Below are positions 17,673 through 33,816 of a DNA stretch of 64,000 bases, one piece after another. Position 1 is the stretch's first letter. Each line of letters starts with the position of its first letter. Where the stretch lies: NCBI RefSeq assembly GCF_002929335.1, contig NZ_PJIL01000001.1, positions 434,001-498,000 of the forward strand, in the 5' to 3' direction. Both the position numbers and the translations under genes were made by a program. Source of the DNA: Arthrobacter sp. Y81 (GTDB taxonomy: Bacteria > Actinomycetota > Actinomycetes > Actinomycetales > Micrococcaceae). The notes beneath the pieces were generated by a model. It saw only the letters and a list, made by a program, of their open reading frames with translations. It was not told the origin of the DNA and made no database searches.

Positions 17673-20600
17673 ATGTCGTCTGGGTCCAGCGTGGAGGATC
17701 AGTCCGTTTTACTCGGAGCCCGTGAAGGGTACCTCGGAGACTACTACGAGCACCTTGCGGAGGAGGACGGCCGGGCCTATTCGCCTGACCTCCTGGCCGC
17801 CCGCGCTGAAACCCACCGCGAAGTGGCCGCTGTCCGCGTTCCGGGCACGGCCAACATCAGAATCGTGGACGAAGCCGACCGAAGCGTCGTGTACATCGTC
17901 ACGGACGATATGCCCTTCCTGGTGGACTCAGTCAACGCTGAGCTCGTTCGCCAGAACTCTGCAATCCACCTTGTCCTCCACCCGTTGTTTGTTGTGACCC
18001 GCAACCGGGAAAGCGCTCAACTGACCAAGGTGGACCGGGTCCCGTCCAGCATCGGCATTTCCAGCGGCGATACCGCCGCCATGCCGAGCCTGTCACACCT
18101 GATAGCCCAGGGCGACAACGCCTCCCACATGGAGTCCTGGATCGCTGTCGAGATCGACCTTGCCAGCGAGGAACTGCATGGACGGCTGATCGAAGGCATT
18201 GAACGCGTGCTTGGGGACGTACGGGCAGCAGTCGAAGACTGGCCGAAGATGCGTAACAAGGCGCTGCAGATCGCCAAAGACCTGGACAACGTAGCCAATC
18301 CTGCACAGATCGAGGAGTTGCGCCAGGCCCAGGACCTGCTCCGCTGGCTCGACGAAGGCAACTTCACCTTCCTTGGATACCGCGAATACGACCTGGTGAA
18401 CGAGTCCGGGGAAGATGTCCTGGAACTCCGTGAGGAAAGCGGCCTCGGCCTGCTGCGCAGCGGTGCGGACGGACACCACGTCCAGCACCTCACCGTTGCC
18501 GGCCGCAAGAAGGCACGTGAAAAGCGCGCTTTGGTCATTACCAAAGCCAACTCCCGCTCCACCGTCCACCGCCCGGCCTACCTCGACTACATCGGGGTCA
18601 AGAGCTTCGACGCCGCCGGAAACGTCAATGGCGAGCAGCGGTTCATCGGCCTGTTCGCCACCAGCGCCTACGCCGGCTCCGTCCGGAACATCCCGATCGT
18701 TCGCGAGAAGGTTGAAGCCGTCCTGCGCAAGGCTGGATTCCCGCCGCACTCCCACTCCGGCAAAGACCTGTTGGGCATCCTTGAGACCTACCCCCGCGAT
18801 GAGCTGTTCCAGATCGAGGTTTCCGACCTCGCAGCGACGGCAACCGGAATCCAGCGGCTGCAGGAACGGCGTCGCACCCGGCTGTTCCTGAGGCCTGATA
18901 TCTACGGCCGGTTCATGTCCGCACTCGTCTACCTTCCCCGTGACCGGTACACAACAAACGTTCGCCTCCGCATCGAGCAGGAACTGCGCGAGACCTTCCA
19001 CGCCGTCTCCATCGACTACGAAGCCAGGATGACCGAATCCGCGCTGGCCAGGCTGTTCTTCCGGATCCGGCTGCCCAAGGACGCCGACGTCAGCGACGTC
19101 AACGCCGAAGAGCTGGAGAAACGGCTTGTCCGGGCTGCGCGATCATGGAGCGAGGGCATCGCGGAAGTCCTGCGGGCCAGCGGTCCGGAAGATGACAACA
19201 AGGGCCTTGCTTCGGCCTGGGCCGAAGCTTTTCCGGCCAGCTACCGCGTGGACTACGAGGTGGAAGACGCCCTGACGGACATTGCCCGCTTCGAGAAGTA
19301 CGGATCAGCTGCCGAGCTGGCCGAAAAGGGCCGGCCGGAGCGGCCCGGCGTCCACGTCTACCTTCCCGAAGGGGCCGGAGCCACCCTTGAAGAGGACGCC
19401 CGTGTCAAGCTCTACATGCTGGAGCCCAAGAGCCTCAGCCAGATCCTGCCGTACTTCCATAACCTTGGCCTTGAAGTGCTCGATGAACGGCCGTTCGAAA
19501 TCGAGACGTCGGACAAGCGGGACTTCTTCCTCTACGACCTGGGCCTGAAGTACCCCGCCGGTGTGGCCCCGCTGGCAACGGGCCAGCTGCTTGCGGAAGC
19601 CTTTGGCGCCGCCGTTTCCGGTGCCGTCGAGTCTGACAGCTTTGACCGTCTGGTCCTGCGCGAGGGCATGCACTGGAGCCAGATCGTGGTCCTGCGCGCC
19701 TATGCCAAATACATGCGCCAGATGGGCAACACGAATTCGTTTGGCTTCATTGCGGACACGCTGCTGGCCAACCCCGACGTGACACGTGCGCTCAGTGCCC
19801 TGTTCGCGGCCCGCTTTGACCCCGCCCTCGGGGACGATGTCCGGACCGAGCGCCAGGCATCGGTCCGTGCAGAGTTGGCTGCCGCCATCGAACAGGTCGC
19901 CACCCTGGACGCTGACCGTGTGCTCCGGACCTTCGCGAACCTCATCGAGGCCACGTTGCGGACCAACTTCTATCAGCAAAAGCCGTACCTGAGCTTCAAA
20001 CTGAATCCGGCCGCCATCGACGGTCTGCCGTTCCCGCGCCCGATGTTTGAAATTTGGGTCTACTCGCCCCGTGTGGAGGGCGTGCACCTGCGCTTCGGCA
20101 AGGTGGCCCGAGGCGGGCTGCGCTGGTCCGACCGGCGTGAGGACTTCCGGACCGAAATCCTGGGCCTTGTTAAGGCACAGACAGTCAAGAACGCCGTCAT
20201 TGTGCCCACCGGCGCCAAGGGCGGATTCTTCGCCAAGCAACTCCCTGACCCCGCCGCCGACCGGGCGGCCTGGATGGCGGAGGGCGTTGAGAGCTACAAG
20301 ACGTTCATCCGCGGTCTGCTGGACCTGACGGACAACCTGATCACAACTCCCGACGGGGAAGCCGTGGTTCCGCCGGCCGACGTCGTCCGCCACGACGACA
20401 ACGACTCTTACCTCGTCGTCGCTGCCGATAAGGGAACGGCAACGTTCTCGGACATCGCAAACGGCCTATCGGACGAATACGGATTCTGGCTGGGGGACGC
20501 CTTCGCCTCCGGCGGCTCGGTGGGCTACGACCACAAGGCCATGGGGATCACCGCCCGGGGTGCGTGGGAATCGGTCAAGCGCCACTTCAGCGAACTGGAT

Positions 20601-22526
20601 CTCGACACGCAGTCGGAGCCGTTCACCGTGGTGGGCGTCGGCGACATGTCCGGCGATGTCTTTGGCAACGGCATGCTGCTTTCCAAGCACATCCGGCTGC
20701 TCGCGGCGTTTGACCACCGCCACATCTTCCTGGATCCGAATCCCGACGAGGCCGTGTCCTACGCCGAGCGGCAGCGGCTCTTCAACCTGCCCCGGTCCTC
20801 CTGGGACGACTACGACAAGTCCCTTATCAGCGAAGGCGGCGGCGTCTTCGTGCGGCAGGCAAAGTCCATTCCTGTTTCCGACCAGGTCAGGGCGGCCCTG
20901 GGACTGCCGGACGGCACCTCGGAGCTGAGTCCGCCGGAGCTCCTTCGCGCGATTCTGCTGGCGCCCGCGGACCTGCTGTACAACGGCGGTATCGGAACCT
21001 ACGTCAAGGCAAGCACCGAAACGCATGCGGAGGTAGGGGACAAGGCCAACGATGCGATCCGCGTTGACGGCCGCGACCTTCGCGTCAAGGTTGTCGGAGA
21101 AGGCGGAAACCTCGGTATGACCCAGCGCGGCCGCATCGAGGCCGCACTCCAGGGAGTCATCCTGAACACGGATGCCATCGACAATTCAGCCGGCGTCGAC
21201 TGCTCGGACCATGAAGTCAACATCAAGATCTTTGTTGACCGGATGGTCGCAGCCGGCAAGCTCGAGTCCGCCGAGCGGGCGGACTTCCTGGCATCCATGA
21301 CGGATGAAGTCGGGCGGCTTGTGCTCGAAGACAACATCGACCAGAACATCCTCCTCCTCAACGACCGCATCCGTGTTGCGGAGTGGAGCCCCAGCTACGA
21401 GCGGCTCATGGACTGGCTGGAGAAATCCGCAGACCTCAAGCGCAAACTCGAAGCCCTGCCAACAACGGCGACGCTCCGGGAACGCCTGGAACAGGGACAG
21501 GGGCTAACTTCGCCGGAGCTCTCCGTGCTGGCGGCCTACGCGAAGATCGAACTTGCGACGGCGCTGCGTGAGAGCGACCTCGCCGACGATCCGTGGTTCA
21601 GGCAAACCCTCCGGTCCTACTTCCCCAAACAGCTTCGGGAGAGGTTCGACGCCGAACTGGACACCCATCCGCTGCGGCGCGAGATCATCGCTACCGTCGT
21701 GGCGAACGACATGATCAACCTGGGCGGCATCACGTTTGCGTTCCGCACCATTGAAGAGACCTCAGCCAACGAAGCCGCGGTGGCCAAGGCCTTCGTTGCG
21801 CTCCGCGAAATCTACGAGCTTGACGTCATGGTGGGCGAGCTCAACGAACTGCCCGCGTCCTTCCCGACGGAGCACTGGAGCACCGTCCACCTGGACATCC
21901 GGCGGCTCCTGGACCGTGCTGTCCGGTGGGTGCTCAGCCAAGGCAGCGGTTCCCGGCCGATCTCCGAGATCGTGGGCGAATTCAAGCCGCTGATGGATCC
22001 GATGCGTGCCCGCCTCCTCGACTACCTGCGCGGAGAGGACCGTGCCCGCGTGGCTTCGTGGCTCGAAAAGGCCCGTAGCTGGGAACTTCCGGAGGACCTT
22101 GCCCACCGCTGGGCCGAACTGTTCGAAAGCTTTGTGCTGCTGGACATCGCCAAGATCGCCCATGTCAGCGCGGAGCCGGTGGAAAACATCGCGCACGTCT
22201 ACTACTCGGTGTTCGACCGCTTCCACGCGGATTCCCTCCTGGAGCGGATCACGAAGCTCCCGAGGCGGGACCGCTGGCAGGCGCTGGCCCGCGCTGCCCT
22301 GCGTGATGACCTCTACTCCACCATTTCGGACATCACGACGTCGGTCCTTGACTCGACGCCGTCCGGGACCCCCGCGGCGGACCGCGTACTGGACTGGGAA
22401 GGCCTGAATGCCGAACAGCTCGGCCGTGCCAGGAGCATGTTTGACGAGGTCAACTCGCTCGAAGCGGACGATATGGCGTCACTGTCGGTAGCATTGAGGC
22501 TCTTGAGGTCAATCGTCCGACGCTAG
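17673..22526 (+). CDS. gdh: NAD-specific glutamate dehydrogenase, large type
   Basis: 1617 aa, the usual size for the ~180-kDa L-GDH class that converts glutamate to 2-oxoglutarate and ammonia with NAD. Long N-terminal ACT-containing region, then the catalytic core: MFEIWVYSPRVEGVHLRFGKVARGGLRWSDRREDFRTEILGL (near 800-830), VPTGAKGGFF (near 846) and the nucleotide-binding VGVGDMSGDVFGNGML, VVGEGGNLG blocks. ATG 17673 has GGAGG 9 bases upstream; the TTG at 17667 is too close. A TAGGCT box at 17613-17618 is a candidate -10. In mycobacteria this enzyme is controlled by GarA through its N-terminal part; garA is not in the window. Confidence 0.95.
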   Translation: MSSGSSVEDQSVLLGAREGYLGDYYEHLAEEDGRAYSPDLLAARAETHREVAAVRVPGTANIRIVDEADRSVVYIVTDDMPFLVDSVNAELVRQNSAIHLVLHPLFVVTRNRESAQLTKVDRVPSSIGISSGDTAAMPSLSHLIAQGDNASHMESWIAVEIDLASEELHGRLIEGIERVLGDVRAAVEDWPKMRNKALQIAKDLDNVANPAQIEELRQAQDLLRWLDEGNFTFLGYREYDLVNESGEDVLELREESGLGLLRSGADGHHVQHLTVAGRKKAREKRALVITKANSRSTVHRPAYLDYIGVKSFDAAGNVNGEQRFIGLFATSAYAGSVRNIPIVREKVEAVLRKAGFPPHSHSGKDLLGILETYPRDELFQIEVSDLAATATGIQRLQERRRTRLFLRPDIYGRFMSALVYLPRDRYTTNVRLRIEQELRETFHAVSIDYEARMTESALARLFFRIRLPKDADVSDVNAEELEKRLVRAARSWSEGIAEVLRASGPEDDNKGLASAWAEAFPASYRVDYEVEDALTDIARFEKYGSAAELAEKGRPERPGVHVYLPEGAGATLEEDARVKLYMLEPKSLSQILPYFHNLGLEVLDERPFEIETSDKRDFFLYDLGLKYPAGVAPLATGQLLAEAFGAAVSGAVESDSFDRLVLREGMHWSQIVVLRAYAKYMRQMGNTNSFGFIADTLLANPDVTRALSALFAARFDPALGDDVRTERQASVRAELAAAIEQVATLDADRVLRTFANLIEATLRTNFYQQKPYLSFKLNPAAIDGLPFPRPMFEIWVYSPRVEGVHLRFGKVARGGLRWSDRREDFRTEILGLVKAQTVKNAVIVPTGAKGGFFAKQLPDPAADRAAWMAEGVESYKTFIRGLLDLTDNLITTPDGEAVVPPADVVRHDDNDSYLVVAADKGTATFSDIANGLSDEYGFWLGDAFASGGSVGYDHKAMGITARGAWESVKRHFSELDLDTQSEPFTVVGVGDMSGDVFGNGMLLSKHIRLLAAFDHRHIFLDPNPDEAVSYAERQRLFNLPRSSWDDYDKSLISEGGGVFVRQAKSIPVSDQVRAALGLPDGTSELSPPELLRAILLAPADLLYNGGIGTYVKASTETHAEVGDKANDAIRVDGRDLRVKVVGEGGNLGMTQRGRIEAALQGVILNTDAIDNSAGVDCSDHEVNIKIFVDRMVAAGKLESAERADFLASMTDEVGRLVLEDNIDQNILLLNDRIRVAEWSPSYERLMDWLEKSADLKRKLEALPTTATLRERLEQGQGLTSPELSVLAAYAKIELATALRESDLADDPWFRQTLRSYFPKQLRERFDAELDTHPLRREIIATVVANDMINLGGITFAFRTIEETSANEAAVAKAFVALREIYELDVMVGELNELPASFPTEHWSTVHLDIRRLLDRAVRWVLSQGSGSRPISEIVGEFKPLMDPMRARLLDYLRGEDRARVASWLEKARSWELPEDLAHRWAELFESFVLLDIAKIAHVSAEPVENIAHVYYSVFDRFHADSLLERITKLPRRDRWQALARAALRDDLYSTISDITTSVLDSTPSGTPAADRVLDWEGLNAEQLGRARSMFDEVNSLEADDMASLSVALRLLRSIVRR

Positions 22527-22559
22527 GGACCCGTCCCAAGCGTCGAATCTGGAGGTGTA

Positions 22560-24029
22560 GTGGCAATCTTTACGGACCCCATCAGGGAACACGCTGATTT
22601 TGGGCCGGGGGATGCCGAGTGGCTGCACCTCCTGGTTGGCGACTGGCAGATGGTCGCCGACCTTGCCTTCGCTGACCTGGCATTGTGGTTTCCGCATCCT
22701 GAGTTCGGGTACGTGGCGCTGGCCCACGTCCGCCCCTCCACCACGCACACGGTGTTCCACGCCGACTTCGTGGGGGAGGGGATCAGGTCGGACCTGCAGC
22801 CGCTGGTGGACAAGGCCTGGGGTAGCCGCACGATTGAGCGCTCCAGCGAAACCAACTGGAGCAGCGACATGGCCCTCAGGGTCGAAGCTGTGCCCATGGT
22901 CAGGAACGGCCGGACCCTGGCCGTTGTGACCACCCACATGGATCTGTCCAGTTCACGGATGCCTTCCAGGCTCGAACTGACCTACCGCCAGTGTGCCTAC
23001 GATCTGCTCCGGATGGGAACGCTCGGCCTCTGGCCCGACTTTGCGTCGCCCACCGGATCCCGCCGCGGCGCTCCACGTGTGGGTGACGGCCTCATCCGGC
23101 TGGATGCAGACGGCATCGTGCAGTACGCCAGTCCGAACGGCGTCTCCGCATTCCGGCGCCTGGGTGATGGGGAGTCCCTCGAAGGCAGGTCGCTTGCCGA
23201 AGTCACAGCGGGACTGCTGCGGGACCGTCGCATGGTGGACGAAACGCTCCCGCTTGTGGTGACAGGCCGGATGCCGTGGCGCAGCGAAATCGAATCCCGT
23301 GGGGTCAGCCTTTCCCTTCGGGCCATCCCGCTGCGCGACGAACAGCAGCGGTTCGGGGCCCTGGTGCTCTGCCGTGACGTCTCCGAGCTGCGGCGCCGCG
23401 AAATGGAACTGGTGACCAAGGACGCCACCATCCGGGAGATCCATCACCGGGTGAAGAACAACCTCCAGACGGTGGCTGCCCTGCTGAGGATGCAGTCGCG
23501 CCGGATGGTCAGCGATGAGGCCAAACAGGGCCTCGAGCAGGCCATGCGGAGAGTCGCCACGATTGCCCTCGTCCACGAGACCCTGTCCCAGGGACTGACG
23601 CAAAGCGTTGACTTTGATGAACTGATCGGCCGCCAGTTCCGTCTCTCTGCCGAAGTCGCTTCGCCCTCTCAGCAGGTCAAGACGGCCAGGTCCGGGCTCT
23701 TCGGAGAGCTGCCCAGCGATTTCGCCACCCCGCTTGCTCTGGTGATCAACGAACTTGTGACGAACGCCGTCGAGCACGGTCTGGAGGGGAGGACCGGAAC
23801 TGTCTGGCTTCTGGCCGACCGTTCCGAAGGCGATGACGGGGACGAGCTCCTGACTGTGACTGTGGCAGACGATGGAGTCGGGCTGCCGGAAACGCCCCAT
23901 GTGGAGGGCCTGGGACTACAGATCGTCCGGACGCTTGTGACCAGTGAACTCGGCGGCAGCATCCAGTGGAAGCCCCGCGAGGGCGGCGGAACCGCCGTGC
24001 AGATCGTCCTGAGCCTGCAAAAGCGGTAG
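22560..24029 (+). CDS. pdtaS: Sensor histidine kinase PdtaS
   Basis: 489 aa, soluble: N-terminal GAF-like domain (about 5-150), PAS domain (about 165-285), then the HisKA_2/HWE-type box REIHHRVKNNLQTVAALLRMQSRR with H295/H296 and HATPase_c (ELVTNAVEHGLEG; ADDGVGLP; GLGLQIVRTLV). PdtaS is a cytosolic kinase that signals to PdtaR, an RNA-binding ANTAR anti-terminator; no pdtaR is in the window. GTG 22560 follows GGAGGT. It ends at a strong hairpin shared with the convergent whiB1. Confidence 0.93.
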   Translation: MAIFTDPIREHADFGPGDAEWLHLLVGDWQMVADLAFADLALWFPHPEFGYVALAHVRPSTTHTVFHADFVGEGIRSDLQPLVDKAWGSRTIERSSETNWSSDMALRVEAVPMVRNGRTLAVVTTHMDLSSSRMPSRLELTYRQCAYDLLRMGTLGLWPDFASPTGSRRGAPRVGDGLIRLDADGIVQYASPNGVSAFRRLGDGESLEGRSLAEVTAGLLRDRRMVDETLPLVVTGRMPWRSEIESRGVSLSLRAIPLRDEQQRFGALVLCRDVSELRRREMELVTKDATIREIHHRVKNNLQTVAALLRMQSRRMVSDEAKQGLEQAMRRVATIALVHETLSQGLTQSVDFDELIGRQFRLSAEVASPSQQVKTARSGLFGELPSDFATPLALVINELVTNAVEHGLEGRTGTVWLLADRSEGDDGDELLTVTVADDGVGLPETPHVEGLGLQIVRTLVTSELGGSIQWKPREGGGTAVQIVLSLQKR

Positions 24030-24042
24030 CAGGGTCTTAAAC

Positions 24043-24084
24043 AGGAAAGCGGCCGCGGACTGTAAAGTCCGCGGCCGCTTTCCT
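24043..24084. terminator. Bidirectional terminator between pdtaS and whiB1
   Basis: Perfect 19-bp arms 24043-24061 and 24066-24084 with loop GTAA; A-rich on one outer side and T-containing on the other, so it can serve both convergent genes. Confidence 0.85.
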
Positions 24085-24120
24085 ATTTGCCTAAATTAGG
24101 CCAATGCAGTGTCTGTCCGG

Positions 24121-24369
24121 TCAGGAGGCGCGACGTGCGCGTGCAGCACGGCGCTTGAGTGCGCGGCGCTCGTCTTCGCTCATCCCGCCCCAAACACCGG
24201 CGTCCTGTCCCGATTCGAGGGCCCACTGAAGGCAGGTGTCCACCACCGGACAACGGCGGCACACACTTTTGGCTTCCTCGATCTGCAGGAGAGCTGGCCC
24301 GGTGTTTCCTACTGGGAAGAACAGCTCCGGGTCCTTGTCGAGGCACGCTGCGCGGTTACGCCAATCCAT
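24121..24369 (-). CDS. whiB1: WhiB1-type iron-sulfur transcription regulator
   Basis: 82 aa. The four cluster-binding cysteines C9, C37, C40 and C46 and the GVWGG turn followed by a basic tail (RRALKRRAARARR) are all present and spaced as in mycobacterial WhiB1, with MDWRxxAxCxDxDPELFFPVGNxGPA at the N-terminus. WhiB1 binds a nitric-oxide-sensitive [4Fe-4S] cluster and partners the primary sigma factor; it is essential in M. tuberculosis. A CRP-type site and a terminator-like hairpin lie upstream. Confidence 0.95.
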   Translation of the reverse strand: MDWRNRAACLDKDPELFFPVGNTGPALLQIEEAKSVCRRCPVVDTCLQWALESGQDAGVWGGMSEDERRALKRRAARARRAS

Positions 24370-24412
24370 GCTGATCAGTCACTCCATTCCTGGGAACTCG
24401 TTGAAAGCCACT

Positions 24413-24428
24413 TGTGAAAATATTCACT
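24413..24428. promoter_or_regulatory. CRP/GlxR-type operator upstream of whiB1
   Basis: TGTGA-AAATAT-TCACT: nine of ten consensus positions of the TGTGA-N6-TCACA CRP site, centred about 51 bases upstream of the whiB1 ATG and including a TATTTT on the minus strand that could be a -10. CRP control of whiB1 is established in M. tuberculosis. Confidence 0.6.
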
Positions 24429-24445
24429 AGAGGCTACATAAGAAA

Positions 24446-24463
24446 GGGACCCTGCCGGGTCCC
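24446..24463 (-). terminator. Terminator-like hairpin in the whiB1 upstream region
   Basis: GGGACCC/GGGTCCC (24446-24452 and 24457-24463) with a 4-base loop; read on the minus strand it is followed by TTTCTTAT. It points toward whiB1, 77 bases before its start codon, so it would be either a leader attenuator or the end of an unseen upstream transcript. Confidence 0.4.
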
Positions 24464-24597
24464 CTTGGTCATCTGAATTAAGCGTGTCATGTTAACGCTG
24501 TGTAAACAAGGGGTAATCGTCTAAGAAGTGCCTCTTAAGCGTGAGCGATACGTCACATAGGTCGCCGGCGCCCTCCCCGCTAGTCGACTATGTCCGG

Positions 24598-24603
24598 TAT
24601 GGT
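24598..24603 (+). promoter_or_regulatory. -10 box for a leaderless membrane-protein gene
   Basis: TATGGT followed by six bases, then the GTG at 24610. No ribosome site precedes that GTG. No clear -35 is seen. Confidence 0.45.
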
Positions 24604-25072
24604 GCCAGTGTGTCAAGACCCCCAGAGAACCCCTCCGACTTCAGTTCTGAGCCCAGCGGGGCAGGCCCCGCAGACGGTTCGGATGCTTCCCCGCACTCCG
24701 TTTCCCGGGGAGTTCCGGCCTCCCGGCCGCGGGAAGTCAGCGCGCTGAGCCTGATTGTCGCCGCTGAAGCGGCGGCCCTCCTTGTGGCCGCGGGCTGGTA
24801 CGCCGTGCAACTGACCACCGGGGCGCCGGTACTTTCATTTTGGGGTGCCGTGTTTACGTTGGCGCTCCTCCTTTCCTTTTCTGCCTGGCTTTTTGCCGTT
24901 GCCTATTTCCTTTTCCGTGGATTCCGCTGGCCGCGGGCGGGGGCGCTGGTGGCCCAGTTGTTTGTGCTGACGATCGGATTTCCGACTCTCACGGGCGGTT
25001 ACATTGTGGCGGGGCTTGCCATGCTGATTCCGGCCGCCGTCGCGGTGGTGCTGCTGTTCCGCAAGAGCGTGA

Positions 25073-31418
<6,346 letters not shown>

Positions 31419-31419
<1 letters not shown>

Positions 31420-32150
31420 TGGCTGCAGAAGCAATCATTGTTGAAAAGGTATCGAAACGCTTTAACCTTCGGCACACACGGTCCCTCAAGGAGACGGTTG
31501 TGTGGCTGTTCAAGGGACGACGCGGGGATCTTTCCTCGACGTTTATGGCGCTGGATGGTGTGGACGTTTCTGTTGGCGTCGGGGAGTCGGTTGCGCTGCT
31601 CGGCTTCAACGGGTCGGGAAAATCGACCCTGCTCAAACTCATTTCCGGTGTTATGAGTACGGACAGCGGAAGCATCAGGACCCGTGGCAAGGTCGCCGGC
31701 CTCATTGAGGTGGGCGCCGGTTTCCACCCCGACCTGACAGGCCGCGAGAACGTGTTCCTTAACGGCGTGCTTCTTGGAATGACCGAGAAGGAAACAGAAG
31801 CGCGTTTTGACGAAATCGTCGAGTTCTCCGAAATCGGAAAGTTCATCGACACCGAGGTCAAGTTCTACTCATCCGGTATGTTCCTGCGCCTGGCCTTTTC
31901 GGTCGCTGTGCACACGAACCCGGATGTCTTCCTGATCGACGAAATCCTCTCGGTGGGCGACGAGCCCTTCCAGAAGAAGTGCCTGGCGCGCATCCAGGAA
32001 CTCCGGGAGTCGGGCTGCACTCTCGTCGTGGTCAGCCACGACCTGGACATGGTGAGCAAGGTCTGTGACAGGGGCGTTGTGCTGCGGCAGGGCAAGAAGG
32101 TTGCAGACGGGCCAATCGGGGAAGCAGTCCGCCTTCTCCGGGAAAGCTGA
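31419..32150 (+). CDS. wzt: Polysaccharide ABC exporter, ATPase (Wzt-like)
   Basis: 243 aa. Walker A GFNGSGKST, signature-like YSSGMFLRLAFSVA, Walker B VFLIDEILSVGD and H-loop VVVSHDLDMV. It stops right after the nucleotide-binding domain, so lacks the C-terminal glycan-binding domain of the E. coli O8/O9a Wzt; substrate choice must come from elsewhere. ATG 31419 (TGATG with the upstream stop) follows CAGGAG. Confidence 0.93.
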
Positions 32151-32190
32151 TACGAGGCTGACATGAACACGAATGCAGTAGGGAGTGCAG

Positions 32191-33816
32191 ATGAGTAGGG
32201 CCCGTAAGCTCTTCGAAGTTTTGGACGACGGCGGTTCAGGCCTGGCCGGCGGAGAGGCCCGGCTCTCCGATCGGGAAATTGGCCTGCTTGTTGGCGGGTT
32301 GAACTATCACTCACTGATCCAGCCCGGCCGGGAATTCAAGGTCATAGTCCTCCGAGCACCGGACGGCGAGTTTCCCCAGCTGACCGGCTACGCCTGCCAC
32401 CGGCACGAGTGGGAACCGAACCGTACCGTCGTTTGCACGGTTGGCGTAAAAAGCACGGTTCCGACGACGGCGTCTGCCGATTCGCCGGTCGTTCCCCTCG
32501 TCATCGATTTGGGCGGGGAACGCGCCGAAGGGGGAGCAACCTTCTACGACCGCCCGGGCCGAAAAGCCAAAGTGCTTCGTCTTGCCCGGTTTGGAGCGCC
32601 GATCGCCTTCGACGCCCTGCGCCAGGGACTGACCGACTACCACGAAAAACGCCTCACACCGAACCGCCGGCCGCATCGGATGGCTCCGATCGAATCCACC
32701 GCGCCGCTGCGCAGCCCGTCCGAAGACGGCGAGCCGGCAATCATCTTCGGGCTGCACTGGCTGGAAATGGGAGGGGCGGAACGATGGGCCATTGAAACCA
32801 TCGCGCTGGCCCGCGAGGCCGGCTTCCTGCCCATCGTGTTGACTGACCGTGAGTCGGCCCACCCCTGGATTGTGCGCCCCGAACTGGACGGCGCGCTGGT
32901 CCTGCCGGTGAACCTTCCCATTTCAGACGAGGAAGAATCCGAACTGCTGTTGGCACTGCTGACGAAGTTCTCGGTTCGCGGTATCCACGTCCACCACAAC
33001 GGGTGGCTGTACCATCGTCTCCCATGGTTCAAGGCCATGGATCCCGGGATCCGGACGGTCGACTCGCTGCATGTCATCGAGTGGCGGACCGGCGGCTTCG
33101 TCGAATTGGCCGTCAAGCTGTCCAATGCCATTGACATGCACCACGTCATTTCGCCGCAGCTGAGGGACTACATGGTCCTGCAGCGGGACGTCCCGAAGGA
33201 ACGGGTTTCCCTCGCGCCGCTGTACGGACTCAGCGAGGTGTCGGCTGCCCCGAAGGCGGTAAAGGACCCGGAGCGGCCCTTTACGGTGTCCTTCGTGGGC
33301 CGGCTCAGCCAGCAGAAACGCCCTTATCTCTTCCTCCGTTATGCCGCGCAGCTCCGGCGCTCCACCGATCAGGACGTGCGCTTCATCCTGCACGGATCAG
33401 GGGCCCTGGCTGAAGAGACCTCGCGGCTTGTCGCGAAGTACGGTCTTTCAGACTGTCTTGAGCTGCGTCAGCCGCCGCGTTCCGTGGACGACACCCTGGC
33501 CGACTCGGACCTGCTGGTGATTTCCTCGGACAATGAGGGGCTGACACTCACGACCTTTGAAGCGACAGCCCAGGACGTGGCGGTACTGTCGACCGACGTC
33601 GGCTCACAGGCTTCCCTTGTGTCCGACAAAGTCCTGGTACCGAGGCAGCCCCTCGCGTTCATCAGGGAAGCTGTCCAGCGCACCAAGGCGATCATGGCCT
33701 CGGAGGAGTTGCGTGAACAGATCGTGGAAGAACAACGGCAGAAAATCGCCGCGCTCAAGGAACTCCCGGAAGCACGGGAATGGACCACAGGACTTTACGA
33801 AGGATGGAAAGCATGA
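32191..33816 (+). CDS. GT4-type glycosyltransferase with unusual N-terminal extension
   Basis: 541 aa. From about residue 180 a GT-B fold begins (PAIIFGLHWLEMGGAERWAIETIALA), with the donor-binding half VSFVGRLSQQKRPYLFLRYAAQL...LHGSGALAEE and the E-x7-E-like region SDNEGLTLTTFEA of GT4 enzymes. The first ~180 residues match no domain I know. ATG 32191 has no strong ribosome site. It lies in the glf-wzm-wzt operon and overlaps the following GT2 gene as ATGA; a part in building the exported galactofuranose-containing polymer is inference. Confidence 0.85.
   Translation: MSRARKLFEVLDDGGSGLAGGEARLSDREIGLLVGGLNYHSLIQPGREFKVIVLRAPDGEFPQLTGYACHRHEWEPNRTVVCTVGVKSTVPTTASADSPVVPLVIDLGGERAEGGATFYDRPGRKAKVLRLARFGAPIAFDALRQGLTDYHEKRLTPNRRPHRMAPIESTAPLRSPSEDGEPAIIFGLHWLEMGGAERWAIETIALAREAGFLPIVLTDRESAHPWIVRPELDGALVLPVNLPISDEEESELLLALLTKFSVRGIHVHHNGWLYHRLPWFKAMDPGIRTVDSLHVIEWRTGGFVELAVKLSNAIDMHHVISPQLRDYMVLQRDVPKERVSLAPLYGLSEVSAAPKAVKDPERPFTVSFVGRLSQQKRPYLFLRYAAQLRRSTDQDVRFILHGSGALAEETSRLVAKYGLSDCLELRQPPRSVDDTLADSDLLVISSDNEGLTLTTFEATAQDVAVLSTDVGSQASLVSDKVLVPRQPLAFIREAVQRTKAIMASEELREQIVEEQRQKIAALKELPEAREWTTGLYEGWKA

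Noticed and set aside
24490..24507. GTTAAC/GTAAAC pair as a GlnR or MtrA site
   Set aside because: The 11-bp period suits GlnR but the half sites deviate (GTTAA), and no nitrogen gene is adjacent; too weak to claim.
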